A DNA stretch of 64,000 bases from Hydrogenophaga sp. (GTDB lineage Bacteria > Pseudomonadota > Gammaproteobacteria > Burkholderiales > Burkholderiaceae_C). The stretch is from contig JAGKSX010000099.1 in the NCBI GenBank assembly GCA_018993155.1, forward strand, positions 16,850 through 80,849. The letters run 5' to 3'. The notes under the pieces were generated by a model that was not told the origin of the DNA, did not search any database, and was given only the letters and a program-made list of their open reading frames with translations. Shown piece after piece: positions 47,776 through 56,129 of this stretch. Numbering within the stretch: position 1 is the stretch's first letter; every line of letters starts with the position of its first letter. A program made the position numbers and the translations under genes.

Positions 47776-48768
47776 ATGAACTTCCAGAACACCCCCGTCA
47801 CCCGCCGCCATGCCCTGGCCACCGCCGCCGCCGTGGCCGCTTCCACCGTGCTGCCCGCCGCGCATGCGCAAGCCGCCTGGCCCAGCCGGCCGCTGAAGAT
47901 CATCGTGGGCTTCCCCGGCGGTTCCTCGCCCGACCTCACCGCGCGCCTCCTGGCCGAGCCGCTGCAGCAGGCCCTGGGCCAGCCGGTGGTGATCGAGAAC
48001 CGGCCGGGTGCCGGCGGCAACATCGCCGCCGCAGCCGTGGCCCGCGCCACCGACGACCACACCATCGGCCTGATGATCAACGGCAACATGACGATCGCCA
48101 AGATCCTCAACCCCGACACCACCTACGACCCGATCACCGAGCTGGCCCCCGTCTCGCTGATCGCCGTCGCGCCCCTGGTGCTCAGCGTGCCCGCCAGCGT
48201 GGCCGAGAGCGGCGCGGCCTACATCGCCGCCGCGCGCGCCTCCGGCGACAAGTGGAACTACGGCACGCCCGGTGTGGGCACCGTGGCCCACCTGGGCATG
48301 GAGCTGCTCAAGAGCCGCGCCGGCATCGCACCGGTGCATGTGCCGTACCCGGGCAACCCGCAGGTCATCACCGCCATGCTGGGGGGCCAGGTGCAGATGT
48401 CGCTGCTGCCCCCGGGCCTGGCCATGCCGCAGGTGACGGCGGGCAAGCTCAAGGCCATCGGCGTCACGTCGGCCGGCCGCAGCAGCCTGGTGCCCGGCGT
48501 GCCCAGCCTGAGCGAGGCCGGCGTGCGCGACTTCCAGCTCGAGATCTGGAACGCCGTGGCCGCGCCCAACAGCCTGCCCAAGGCGCACGTGAACCGCCTG
48601 GCCACCTTGCTGACCGAGATCGTGCGCCGCGAAGACATCCGCCAGAAGATCTTCGGCCAGGGCTGGCAGGTGGCCGGCACCGGTCCGGAAGGACTGGCGC
48701 GCCGCATCAAGAGCGACACGGCCGCCATGGCCGAGGTCATCAAGCGCAACAACATCCGTCCGGGCTGA
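47776..48768 (+). CDS. Bug/TctC-family tripartite tricarboxylate transporter binding protein
   Basis: The 330-residue periplasmic protein starts with a twin-arginine-like signal (TRRHALATAAA) cleaved near AHAQA. WPSRPLKIIVGFPGGSSPDLTARLLAEPL and VVIENRPGAGGNIAA are the Bug signature blocks. Such proteins bind carboxylates. No TctA/TctB membrane genes are nearby, so it is an orphan receptor, a common situation in Comamonadaceae with many bug genes. Co-location with the monooxygenase hints at an aromatic acid ligand, but this is a guess. Confidence 0.94.
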   Translation: MNFQNTPVTRRHALATAAAVAASTVLPAAHAQAAWPSRPLKIIVGFPGGSSPDLTARLLAEPLQQALGQPVVIENRPGAGGNIAAAAVARATDDHTIGLMINGNMTIAKILNPDTTYDPITELAPVSLIAVAPLVLSVPASVAESGAAYIAAARASGDKWNYGTPGVGTVAHLGMELLKSRAGIAPVHVPYPGNPQVITAMLGGQVQMSLLPPGLAMPQVTAGKLKAIGVTSAGRSSLVPGVPSLSEAGVRDFQLEIWNAVAAPNSLPKAHVNRLATLLTEIVRREDIRQKIFGQGWQVAGTGPEGLARRIKSDTAAMAEVIKRNNIRPG

Positions 48769-48844
48769 TCGGCCGCCCCCGCCAGCCGGCGGGGTCCCGC
48801 GGGTGGTGGCGCGAACGCCCGCGAACTGCTAATGTGGCGCTCTC

Positions 48845-50020
48845 ATGAGTGAACACGCTCCGCCCGCGCCCGCTGGTGTCCGGCTCCACGCGCTGGACAA
48901 CCTGCGTGCCATCCTCATGTGGCTGGGCATCGTGCTGCATGTGTCGGCCGTCTACGCCACGCACCCGATGCCCAACGTCTGGCTGGACGAGCAGCGCACC
49001 GTGGTGGCCGATGCCCTCATCACCGTCATCCACGTGTTCCGCATGCCCGCCTTCTTCATCCTGTCGGGCTTTTTTGCGGCCTTGCTGGCGAAGTCGCGTG
49101 GCCCGGCGGGCCTGCTGCGGCACCGGCTCGCGCGCCTGGCCCTGCCGTTCGCGATCTTCTGGCCCATCCTGTGGCTGCTCACCAGCCTCGCGGTGCTGCT
49201 CTTCCTCAATCGGCTGGCCCTCAACCAATGGGGGTTCGACCTGGCCGTGGCCGCGAACGTGCCCGACAAAGGCATCAGCACCATGCACATGTGGTTCCTG
49301 TGGCTGCTGCTGTGGTTCTGCGTCATCGCCTCCGTGCTGATGCGGCTGCCCCGGCACTGGTTCACCCCCGTGGCTTCGATGCTCGCGTGGGTTGCGCGGC
49401 AGCCCTGGGGCTTCGCGCTGCTCGCGCTGCCGCTGCTGTTCGCCACCGCCGGCTACCCGCGCGGCTTCATCGTGAACTCGGGCTCCTTCCTGCCGCCCTG
49501 GAACGAGTGGGTGCACTACGGCGTGTACTTCGCCTTCGGGCTGGTGCTGTACGGCCAGCAGGCGGTGCTGTTCGCGCAGTTCCAGCGCCGCTGGCTCCTT
49601 TGCGCCCTGGTGGGCCTGGTGTTCTTCGTGCTCTCCGAAGGGGTGACGCGCCGCCATGGCCCCATGCTGCTGGGCGCCTACAGCTTTCACTGCGCGGCCT
49701 GGCTCTGGAGCTTCGCCTCGATCGGCCTGGCCCTGCGCTTCCTGCAGTCGCGCCACAAGGTGCTGGGGTATCTCGCGGACAGCGCTTACTGGGTCTACCT
49801 GGTGCACTTCCCGCTCACCATCCTTTTCGGCGCCTTGCTCTACCAGCTGCCGCTGCCGGCCCTGGTGAAGATCGCCATCAACATCTCGGCCACCACGCTG
49901 GTCTGCCTGGGCAGCTACCGCCTGTTCGTGCGCCACACCTGGATCGGTGCGTTGCTCAATGGCACGCGCCACCCGCAACCCTCACACGATCTGCCCATCA
50001 CGGCCGACGGCAGGGTCTGA
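48845..50020 (+). CDS. acyltransferase family 3 (OpgC-like) membrane protein
   Basis: The 391-residue protein has about ten membrane helices and the acyltransferase-3 start RLHALDNLRAILMWLGIVLHVSAVY, with the conserved Arg and the histidine LH. FRMPAFFILSGFFAALL and the later YWVYLVHFPLTILFG are typical. Related proteins transfer acetyl or succinyl groups to periplasmic glucans or surface sugars. It is monocistronic as far as can be seen. The acceptor is unknown. Confidence 0.92.
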   Translation: MSEHAPPAPAGVRLHALDNLRAILMWLGIVLHVSAVYATHPMPNVWLDEQRTVVADALITVIHVFRMPAFFILSGFFAALLAKSRGPAGLLRHRLARLALPFAIFWPILWLLTSLAVLLFLNRLALNQWGFDLAVAANVPDKGISTMHMWFLWLLLWFCVIASVLMRLPRHWFTPVASMLAWVARQPWGFALLALPLLFATAGYPRGFIVNSGSFLPPWNEWVHYGVYFAFGLVLYGQQAVLFAQFQRRWLLCALVGLVFFVLSEGVTRRHGPMLLGAYSFHCAAWLWSFASIGLALRFLQSRHKVLGYLADSAYWVYLVHFPLTILFGALLYQLPLPALVKIAINISATTLVCLGSYRLFVRHTWIGALLNGTRHPQPSHDLPITADGRV

Positions 50021-50099
50021 GCGGACGGCCCGTCTGAATCTTCTTCCGCCGTGTCGCACTGAAGGACACCAGGCATCTGCCTGGGGATTCACTTTTCGT

Positions 50100-50666
50100 A
50101 TGACACCCACTTCCATTTCCCGACTCGGCATTGCATGTCAACAGCGCTTTTCCCTTCTGCACCCTTCCAGGCAAGCCATCGTCGCCGAGCTGCTGCGCGC
50201 GTGGACAGATGACGCGACGGGGGCGATCGCGCAAGCCGAGACCACCCTTTCCAGGCACCATCCCGCGCTGTTCGCGGAGTACCGCTCCTTCATGGATGCC
50301 AACCGGCTGGCACCCATGCGGTCCAAGGCTGAGATGTGGTGCCGGCAGGAGCTCGACGAACCGATGGTCTTGTCGACCCCTGTTCTGCCCTCTGAGCCCA
50401 AGCATGTGCCCGAGCCGACCTGCCTGTTGTTGAACAAGCGGCACCGACCCTCCGTCCACGACGGTGGTTTCAAACAGCCGAAGCCGGTGCGCCGCACGGA
50501 CTTGACCATGGTGCGTGTTCAGCGGCCCATCCTCCAGCCTCCGAGTGACCTGCAGGACGTCATGCAGCTCCACGCCCTGCTGGCTGTGCAAATGAAGCAG
50601 ATTCAGGTCAAGGCCTTGTCCATGGCGCTGGCGAAATGCCGGGCATTCATGGACAGGTTCCGGTAG
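50100..50666 (+). CDS. hypothetical protein with atypical composition
   Basis: The 188-residue frame begins MTPTSISRLGIACQQRFSLL and ends CRAFMDRFR. The first 90 residues look helical and the middle is Pro/Arg/Lys-rich (SVHDGGFKQPKPVRRTD), resembling a linker between two helical parts. There is no recognised domain. GC is visibly lower than in the neighbours, including at third codon positions, which suggests a recent arrival. No clear ribosome-binding site is seen, and a competing minus-strand frame covers 49998-50591, so the gene call is uncertain. Confidence 0.5.
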   Translation: MTPTSISRLGIACQQRFSLLHPSRQAIVAELLRAWTDDATGAIAQAETTLSRHHPALFAEYRSFMDANRLAPMRSKAEMWCRQELDEPMVLSTPVLPSEPKHVPEPTCLLLNKRHRPSVHDGGFKQPKPVRRTDLTMVRVQRPILQPPSDLQDVMQLHALLAVQMKQIQVKALSMALAKCRAFMDRFR

Positions 50667-50676
50667 GGCTGGCGTT

Positions 50677-52143
50677 TCACGTGGCCCGTGTCAGCGGTGC
50701 TGGCAGGATTCGCACTTGCTGTGGCCGCTTGAAGCGCGCCAGTCGCTGCGCCACGAAGCCGATCAGATCGGCTTCGGTGGCTATCGCGCCGGGCTTGAGG
50801 GCGCAGGCCGCGTGCACCGCCTCGCCCCATTTCTCATCCGCCTGGCCGAACACGAAGGCCTCGGCCACGGCCGGGTGTTCGAGCAGCACCTGTTCCACCT
50901 CGGCCGGGTAGACGTTTTCGCCCCCGCTCTTGATGAGCTGCTTGTGTGCCGTGCGGCCGGTGAACCACAGCCAGCCGTCCGCGTCGAGCCGCCCCAGGTC
51001 GCCGGTGCGGTGCCAGGGGTCGGCCGGTTTGAAAGGGCGCCGCGTTTCCACGTCCCAGTAGCCCAGGAACACGGTCGGACCGCGCACCGCGATCTCGCCC
51101 TCCGCCCCGTCGGCCACCGGCTGCCCGGTCGCGTCCTGGATGCGGATCTGTGAAGGCGGCACGGCGCGGCCGGCGGAGCCCGGGCGCTCGCTCTGTAGCC
51201 CCAGGCACACCATGCTCGACACCTCGGCCTGCCCGTAGGCGGACCAGAAACCGACCCCAGGGCACAGCGCGGTCAACCGCGCCTGCGTGGCCGGTGGCTC
51301 CAGACCCATGCAGATGCGCAGGCTGGCCAGAGAGGCGCCGCTGGTCTGTGCGGCATCGAGCATGGCGCCGAGCATGGGCGCGAAGGTGGCGCTCACCGTG
51401 ACCTGGTGCTGTTCCACCGCCGCCACGGCGGCGGCGGGGTCGAAGCGCGGCAGCAGCACGCAGGTGCCGCCTGCGGCCAGCAGCGCGAGCGAGAGGCCGA
51501 TGCCGGCCGCGTGGAACAGCGGCAGCACGCCGAGCCAGCGGTCGTTCACGCCGAGCGACCACACGGCACCGATCTGCCGGGCCGAGGCGGTGAGCTGCGA
51601 CTGCGCCAGCACCGCGCCGCGCGCGTGGCCTTCCACGGCGGCGGTGAACAGCATGAGCACGCCGAGTTCCGGGGCGTCCTGCCGCGCCACCGGCGGCGCG
51701 GTGCCGGGACCGGCATAGGCGGGCGAGGGCCCGTTCGCCGCGCCGAGCCGCACGGTCGGCACCCCGGGCATGCCCTCGGGCCAGGCCGCCTGCCACAAGG
51801 GCGCGCAGGCGGCGTCCACCACGGCCATCGCCGGCGTGGCGTCGCGCGACTGCTGGGCCATTTCGGCCGGCGAGAGCCGCAGGTTCAGCGGCACCAGCAT
51901 CGCGCCCAGCCAGGCCACCGCGCCCAGCATCACCAGCACCTCGGCGCGGTTGCCGGCGACCAGCACCACGCGGTCGCCCTGGCCGACTCCCAGGGCCGAC
52001 AGGGCGGCGGCCTGCCGCTGCACGGCCACGTAGAGCAGGGAGTGGGACTGCGGCGCGCCGTCGTCGATCACGGCGGGGCGGTCGGCGTGGGCGACGGCGT
52101 TGTGCGCGAGCAGGTCGATCAGCGTGGGCAGGGTGGAGGTCAT
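50677..52143 (-). CDS. AMP-dependent acyl-CoA synthetase, atypical or frameshifted at the C-terminus
   Basis: The 488-residue protein has the ANL fold: GVLPLFHAAGIGLSL, FWSAYGQAEVSSMV, GEIAVRGPTVFLGYW and WHRTGDLGRLDADGWLWFTGR. The phosphate loop is degenerate (LFTAAVEGHARGAVL instead of the SGTTGxPKG form), a variant I believe occurs in one ligase subgroup. The protein stops at RILPAPLTRAT, before the C-terminal catalytic lysine motif; a shift of one base at about 50,695 would continue as DTGHVKRQPYR. It is the last gene of the minus-strand cluster. Confidence 0.83.
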   Translation of the reverse strand: MTSTLPTLIDLLAHNAVAHADRPAVIDDGAPQSHSLLYVAVQRQAAALSALGVGQGDRVVLVAGNRAEVLVMLGAVAWLGAMLVPLNLRLSPAEMAQQSRDATPAMAVVDAACAPLWQAAWPEGMPGVPTVRLGAANGPSPAYAGPGTAPPVARQDAPELGVLMLFTAAVEGHARGAVLAQSQLTASARQIGAVWSLGVNDRWLGVLPLFHAAGIGLSLALLAAGGTCVLLPRFDPAAAVAAVEQHQVTVSATFAPMLGAMLDAAQTSGASLASLRICMGLEPPATQARLTALCPGVGFWSAYGQAEVSSMVCLGLQSERPGSAGRAVPPSQIRIQDATGQPVADGAEGEIAVRGPTVFLGYWDVETRRPFKPADPWHRTGDLGRLDADGWLWFTGRTAHKQLIKSGGENVYPAEVEQVLLEHPAVAEAFVFGQADEKWGEAVHAACALKPGAIATEADLIGFVAQRLARFKRPQQVRILPAPLTRAT

Positions 52144-52147
52144 AGGG

Positions 52148-53131
52148 TCATCCTGGGAAACGGGAGGGGCCGGCGGGTGCGAAGCCCAGGCTGCGCTGGC
52201 GCGCGGCATCGTATTGGCCGGCGAGTTCGTCCACCAGCGCGGCGACGGGCAACACGCCGTGCACGCCGGCCGCCGAATGGCCGGCGCTGAAGAGTTCGGT
52301 CCAGCGCCGGGGGCGTTGCTGGGTTTCGCGGGTGCCGTACAGCTCGGCGGCGTCGGCTTCCAACGCGCTGGCATCGAGCGCATCGGGGTCGAGGCCCGCA
52401 TCGACGAGGGAGGCGCGCAGCCAGTTCACCGGCAGCCCGGTGAACGCGCTGGACGGCACGATGTCGTCCCAGCCCGCGTCCACCAGCATGCGCCGGTGGG
52501 CCTCGCTGGCCAGGCTCTCGGGCGTGGCGATGAAGCGCGTGCCCATGTAGCCGAGGTCGGCGCCCAGGGCCTGCGCGGCCCACAGCGCATGGCCGTCGCT
52601 CAGGCCGCCGGCGACAACCAGCGGGCCGTCGAACAGCGCGCGCAGCGAGCGCACGCCCGCGAAGGGGCTCACCCAGCCGGTCTGCCCGCCCGCGCCCGCG
52701 CACAGCAGCACCAGGCCGTCCACGCCGGCGGCCAGCGCCTTCTCGGCATGCGCCAGCGTGGCCACGTCGGCGAACACGCGGCAGCCCGCACCGTGCAGCG
52801 GACCCACCAGCGCGGCCGGCGAGCCCACGCTGGTGATCACGAGCTCCACCTTCTCGCGCAGCACGCAGGCCAGGTCGTCGGCGAGCGTGGCGCTGCGCAC
52901 GATGAGGTTGACGGCGAAGGGCGCGGCCTTCGCGGTGTCGCCGATGGCCTCGCGGATGCTCGCGATCCACGCCGCCAGTTCGCCGTGCCGGCGGCAGTTG
53001 GCGGCCGGGAAGGCGCCAATCACCCCCGCGCGGCAGGCGGCCGCCACCAGCGCCGGCCCGGACACGTGCAGCATGGGTGCCGCGATCAGCGGCAGCCTCA
53101 GGCGCGTGCGCCACTCGGCGGGCAAGGCCAT
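52148..53131 (-). CDS. nitronate monooxygenase-family flavoprotein
   Basis: The 327-residue FMN-barrel protein has LPLIAAPMLHVSGPALVAAACRAG at the N-terminus, VITSVGSPAALV, GAGGQTGWVSPFA, and PLVVAGGLSDGHALWAAQALGADLGYMGTRFIATPES with the FMN phosphate site. Members oxidise alkyl nitronates or act as enoyl reductases in some catabolic clusters. Placed between an enoyl-CoA hydratase and a CoA ligase, a role in acyl-CoA breakdown is as likely as nitronate detoxification. Confidence 0.9.
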   Translation of the reverse strand: MALPAEWRTRLRLPLIAAPMLHVSGPALVAAACRAGVIGAFPAANCRRHGELAAWIASIREAIGDTAKAAPFAVNLIVRSATLADDLACVLREKVELVITSVGSPAALVGPLHGAGCRVFADVATLAHAEKALAAGVDGLVLLCAGAGGQTGWVSPFAGVRSLRALFDGPLVVAGGLSDGHALWAAQALGADLGYMGTRFIATPESLASEAHRRMLVDAGWDDIVPSSAFTGLPVNWLRASLVDAGLDPDALDASALEADAAELYGTRETQQRPRRWTELFSAGHSAAGVHGVLPVAALVDELAGQYDAARQRSLGFAPAGPSRFPG

Positions 53132-53137
53132 GGCGAC

Positions 53138-53929
53138 TCAACGGCCGGTGAACGTGGGCGTGCGCTTGGCCACGAAGGCCGAGGTGCCTTCGCGTGCGTC
53201 GGCGGTGCGGGCGCAGGCCTTGAGCAGCTGCTGCTCCAGCGAAAGGTAGGCCTGCAGCGAAAGGGCCGGCCCTTCGAGCGAGAGCCGCTTCATGGCCGAG
53301 AGCGAGGCCGGCGCCGAGGCGCACAGCCGCTGCACCAGGGCCTGCGCCGCGGCGTCCAGCCCGGCGGCGGGAAACACCTGGTCCACCGCGCCGGCGGCCA
53401 GGCATTGCGCGGCGTCGACGGCGTCGCTGAGCATCAGCCACTGCTGCGCGCGCACCGGGCCCACGCGGCGCGCCAGGAAGTAGGAGGCGCCCACGTCGGG
53501 CGAGAGGCCGATGGCCGCGTACCCGGTGCGCAGCTTCATGGTGTCGCTGGCGAGCACGAAGTCGCCGCACAGCGCCAGGCCCACACCCGCGCCACCCACC
53601 GGGCCACCCACCACCGTCACGATGGGGCAGGTGGCCTGCGCGAGCTGGAGGTAACCCGGCAGCAGCTCGTCGAGGATTTCATCCACCAGTTCATCGAGCC
53701 GGTCGCCGGCCTTCACGAATTCGCGGATGTCGCCGCCCGCGCAGAAGATCGGCCCGCGCGCCTCGATCACCACCACGCGCGGCTGGCCCGCCAGCACCTC
53801 GGTGATGGCCTTCACCAGCGCAGGCGCGTTCGATGGGCCCAGCGCGTTGTTGTGTTCCGGCCGGTTGAGCACGATGCGCCCCACGCCCTGGCCGTCCACG
53901 TTCCATTCGATGCCGTTCATGTTGTTCAT
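53138..53929 (-). CDS. enoyl-CoA hydratase/isomerase family protein
   Basis: The 263-residue crotonase-fold protein hydrates or isomerises enoyl-CoA esters. RIVLNRPEHNNALG near residues 18-31, FCAGGDIREF (oxyanion hole) and GGAGVGLALCGDFVLAS are conserved. The C-terminal KRTPTFTGR is typical. One catalytic glutamate position appears altered in the YAAIGLSPDVGASYFLAR segment, where Asp follows Pro, as in several isomerase-type members. The ATG at 53929 is used; another ATG lies nine bases downstream. Repeat copy E precedes it. Confidence 0.92.
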   Translation of the reverse strand: MNNMNGIEWNVDGQGVGRIVLNRPEHNNALGPSNAPALVKAITEVLAGQPRVVVIEARGPIFCAGGDIREFVKAGDRLDELVDEILDELLPGYLQLAQATCPIVTVVGGPVGGAGVGLALCGDFVLASDTMKLRTGYAAIGLSPDVGASYFLARRVGPVRAQQWLMLSDAVDAAQCLAAGAVDQVFPAAGLDAAAQALVQRLCASAPASLSAMKRLSLEGPALSLQAYLSLEQQLLKACARTADAREGTSAFVAKRTPTFTGR

Positions 53930-53951
53930 GATTTTTCTCGGTTGCCTGAAG

Positions 53952-54040
53952 TGCCCCAGCCAAGGATGCCGCCGATCTGGCTTTGCCAGTCGGCAGGCAT
54001 CGCCCCGGGGGGTGACGCCGAAGGCGGCGCGGGGGTGGGC
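53952..54040 (-). repeat. dispersed intergenic repeat, copy E
   Basis: Read on the minus strand it gives CCCCCGCGCCGCCTTCGGCG, TCACCCCCCGGGGCGATGCC, CTGGCAAAGCCAG and CATCCTTGGCTGGGG. It fills the gap between livF and the enoyl-CoA hydratase gene. It matches copies A to C in order of blocks. Confidence 0.75.
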
Positions 54041-54041
54041 G

Positions 54042-54866
54042 TCAGCCCAGCCATCTCTTTCGCCGGCGATAGTGTTTGACTTCGCGGTAGTTGCGCCGCT
54101 CGCCGCTGGCCTGATGGCCCAGGTAGAACTCCTGGATGTCCTCGTTGGCGCGCAGCTCGGCGGCCGTGCCTTCGAGCACCACGCGGCCGTTCTCCAGGAT
54201 GTAGCCATGGTCGGCCAGTTCCAGCGCGGCCTGCGCGTGCTGCTCCACGATCAGCAGCGACACGCCTTCGGCGCGCAGCTTGCCGAGCAGGTCGAAGATC
54301 TCCTTCACCATCAGCGGCGCCAGGCCCAGCGAAGGCTCGTCGATCATCAGCAGGCGGGGCCGGGCCATCATGGCGCGGCCGATCAGCAGCAGCTGCTGCT
54401 CGCCGCCCGAGAGGTAGCCGGCGGTGCGCGTGCGCAGCTCGGCCAGGCGCGGGATCAGGCCGTAGACCCGCTCCAGCCCTTGCTTCACATCGGCCATGCG
54501 CGTGAGCCGGTGCCCGCCCACCACCAAGTTCTGCTCGGTGCTCATGTGGCGCAGCACCTTGCGGCCTTCGACCACGTGCACCACGCCATCGGCCACCATC
54601 CGCTCGGCGGACGCGCCGGTGATGTCCTGGCCCAGCATGCGCACGTGGCCCGAGGCGACGCGGCCTTCCTCCACGTCCAGCATGCCCGAGATGGTCTTGA
54701 GGGTGGTGCTCTTGCCGGCCCCGTTGGGGCCGAGCAGCACGGTGCAGCTCCCGGCGGCCACCTCCAGCGTGATGCCTTTGAGCGAAAGGATCACGTCGGC
54801 GTAGAGCACCTCGACGTTGTTCAGAGCGATCAGCGGTTCCGACACGGCACTGCTCTCACTCACCAC
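54042..54866 (-). CDS. livF: branched-chain/hydrophobic amide ABC transporter ATP-binding protein LivF
   Basis: The 274-residue ATPase has Walker A LLGPNGAGKST, the ABC signature YLSGGEQQLLLIGRAM and Walker B RLLMIDEPSLGLAP. It pairs with LivG in LIV/HAAT-type importers. A basic C-terminal tail (GERRNYREVKHYRRRKRW) is unusual for LivF and could interact with RNA or membrane. The start at 54866 is a GTG that overlaps the binding-protein stop; a later GTG is possible. Confidence 0.93.
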   Translation of the reverse strand: MVSESSAVSEPLIALNNVEVLYADVILSLKGITLEVAAGSCTVLLGPNGAGKSTTLKTISGMLDVEEGRVASGHVRMLGQDITGASAERMVADGVVHVVEGRKVLRHMSTEQNLVVGGHRLTRMADVKQGLERVYGLIPRLAELRTRTAGYLSGGEQQLLLIGRAMMARPRLLMIDEPSLGLAPLMVKEIFDLLGKLRAEGVSLLIVEQHAQAALELADHGYILENGRVVLEGTAAELRANEDIQEFYLGHQASGERRNYREVKHYRRRKRWLG

Positions 54867-56092
54867 TTCGCCAGCTTGGGCACCGGCACGCCCTTGGCCA
54901 CCGTGGTCAGCTTGCCGCCCACCACCTGGCCGATGTTGACGCGCGGGTCCTTGATCGGGAACGGTGCCTCGACCGAGAAGTCGATGTCGCCACCGCCGGT
55001 GAAGCCGTAGAAGTCCTTGGCGGGGAAGTGGGTCTCGATCAGCGTGTTGTAGAGCATCTCGCCGGTGAGCTTGTCACCGCCGTTCTTCTTCGCCGCCGCC
55101 TCCACCGCGCGCACCAGCACCAGGGTCTGGTTGATGCCGATGGTGGTGATCGAGTGCCAGGGCGCCTTCACGCCGTACTTGGCCACCAGCATGTCGTAGA
55201 ACTTCTTGGCCTCGGTGTCTTCGTCGGTGGCGATCACGCCGGCGTGCACCTCGTAGTCGCCGTCCATGGCCGACAGGCTGCCCAGCAGCTTCTGCAGCAT
55301 GGCGGGCGAGTTCTGCAGGCTGTAGACGATGGGCACGTTCTTGCCCAGGGTCTGCATGGCGCGCTTCACCGCCACCGCCTGCTGGATGTTGGACGGCACC
55401 AGCACCACCTCGGCGCCCGCGTTGAGCACGCGGCGCAGCTGCAGGGTCACGTCGGCCGGCTGGGGCTCCACGTAGACCATCTCGACCAGGCTCACCACGT
55501 TGGGGTTGGCCTTGGCGTAGGCGATGACGCCCTTGCCCATGTCGGCGAAGGTGGGCGAGGCCTCGGTGGTGAACATCGCCACCTTGGTCGGGCGGCCCGG
55601 CGTCTTGGTCTTCTGGAACCAGTCGATGAAGCCGGTGACCTCGTGCACGAAGGTCGGCCGCGTGGCCAGCACCCACTGGTTGGGGCGCCAGCCGAAGCCG
55701 TTGGCGGCCGAGCCCAGGATCATGGGCACCTTGTCGGTGGGCAGGCGCTGCTGCAGGGCCGAGGTGTCGGGGCCACCGAGCGAGAGACCGATCACCGGCT
55801 TGGTGGCCAGCACGCCGGGCCACAGGCTGGCGGTCTGTGCGGTGTCGTAGCGCGTGTCGTAGGTCTTGAGCTCGAGCTTCACGCCCAGCTTGCTGCCCAC
55901 TTCCGCGTTCCACCAGTTCACCACGCCCTCGCGGCCCGGGCCCACCATGGGCATGATGGCCGCGAAGGGGCCCGAGTAGTCGGACAGGGCCGGGATCTGG
56001 TACACGGTCTGCGCGCCGGCGGGCGTGACGGCCGAGGCGGCGATCCCCGCCAGCAAGGCGGCCTGGGCGGCCCAGTGTTTCAGTGCTTTCAT
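54860..56092 (-). CDS. LivK-type ABC transporter substrate-binding protein 1
   Basis: The 410-residue periplasmic protein has a signal peptide ending PAGAQ and a type I periplasmic-binding fold (YQIPALSDYSGPFAAIMPMV, ALQQRLPTDKVPMILGSAANGFGWRPNQWV). The related protein encoded immediately upstream is visibly similar along its whole length, with many identical blocks, so the two arose by tandem duplication. The substrate is presumably the carboxylic acid processed by the surrounding genes, not an amino acid. Confidence 0.93.
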   Translation of the reverse strand: MKALKHWAAQAALLAGIAASAVTPAGAQTVYQIPALSDYSGPFAAIMPMVGPGREGVVNWWNAEVGSKLGVKLELKTYDTRYDTAQTASLWPGVLATKPVIGLSLGGPDTSALQQRLPTDKVPMILGSAANGFGWRPNQWVLATRPTFVHEVTGFIDWFQKTKTPGRPTKVAMFTTEASPTFADMGKGVIAYAKANPNVVSLVEMVYVEPQPADVTLQLRRVLNAGAEVVLVPSNIQQAVAVKRAMQTLGKNVPIVYSLQNSPAMLQKLLGSLSAMDGDYEVHAGVIATDEDTEAKKFYDMLVAKYGVKAPWHSITTIGINQTLVLVRAVEAAAKKNGGDKLTGEMLYNTLIETHFPAKDFYGFTGGGDIDFSVEAPFPIKDPRVNIGQVVGGKLTTVAKGVPVPKLAKW

Positions 56093-56129
56093 CGTGTTGT
56101 CTCCTGGTTGGAATGAAGAGAAAAGAGGC

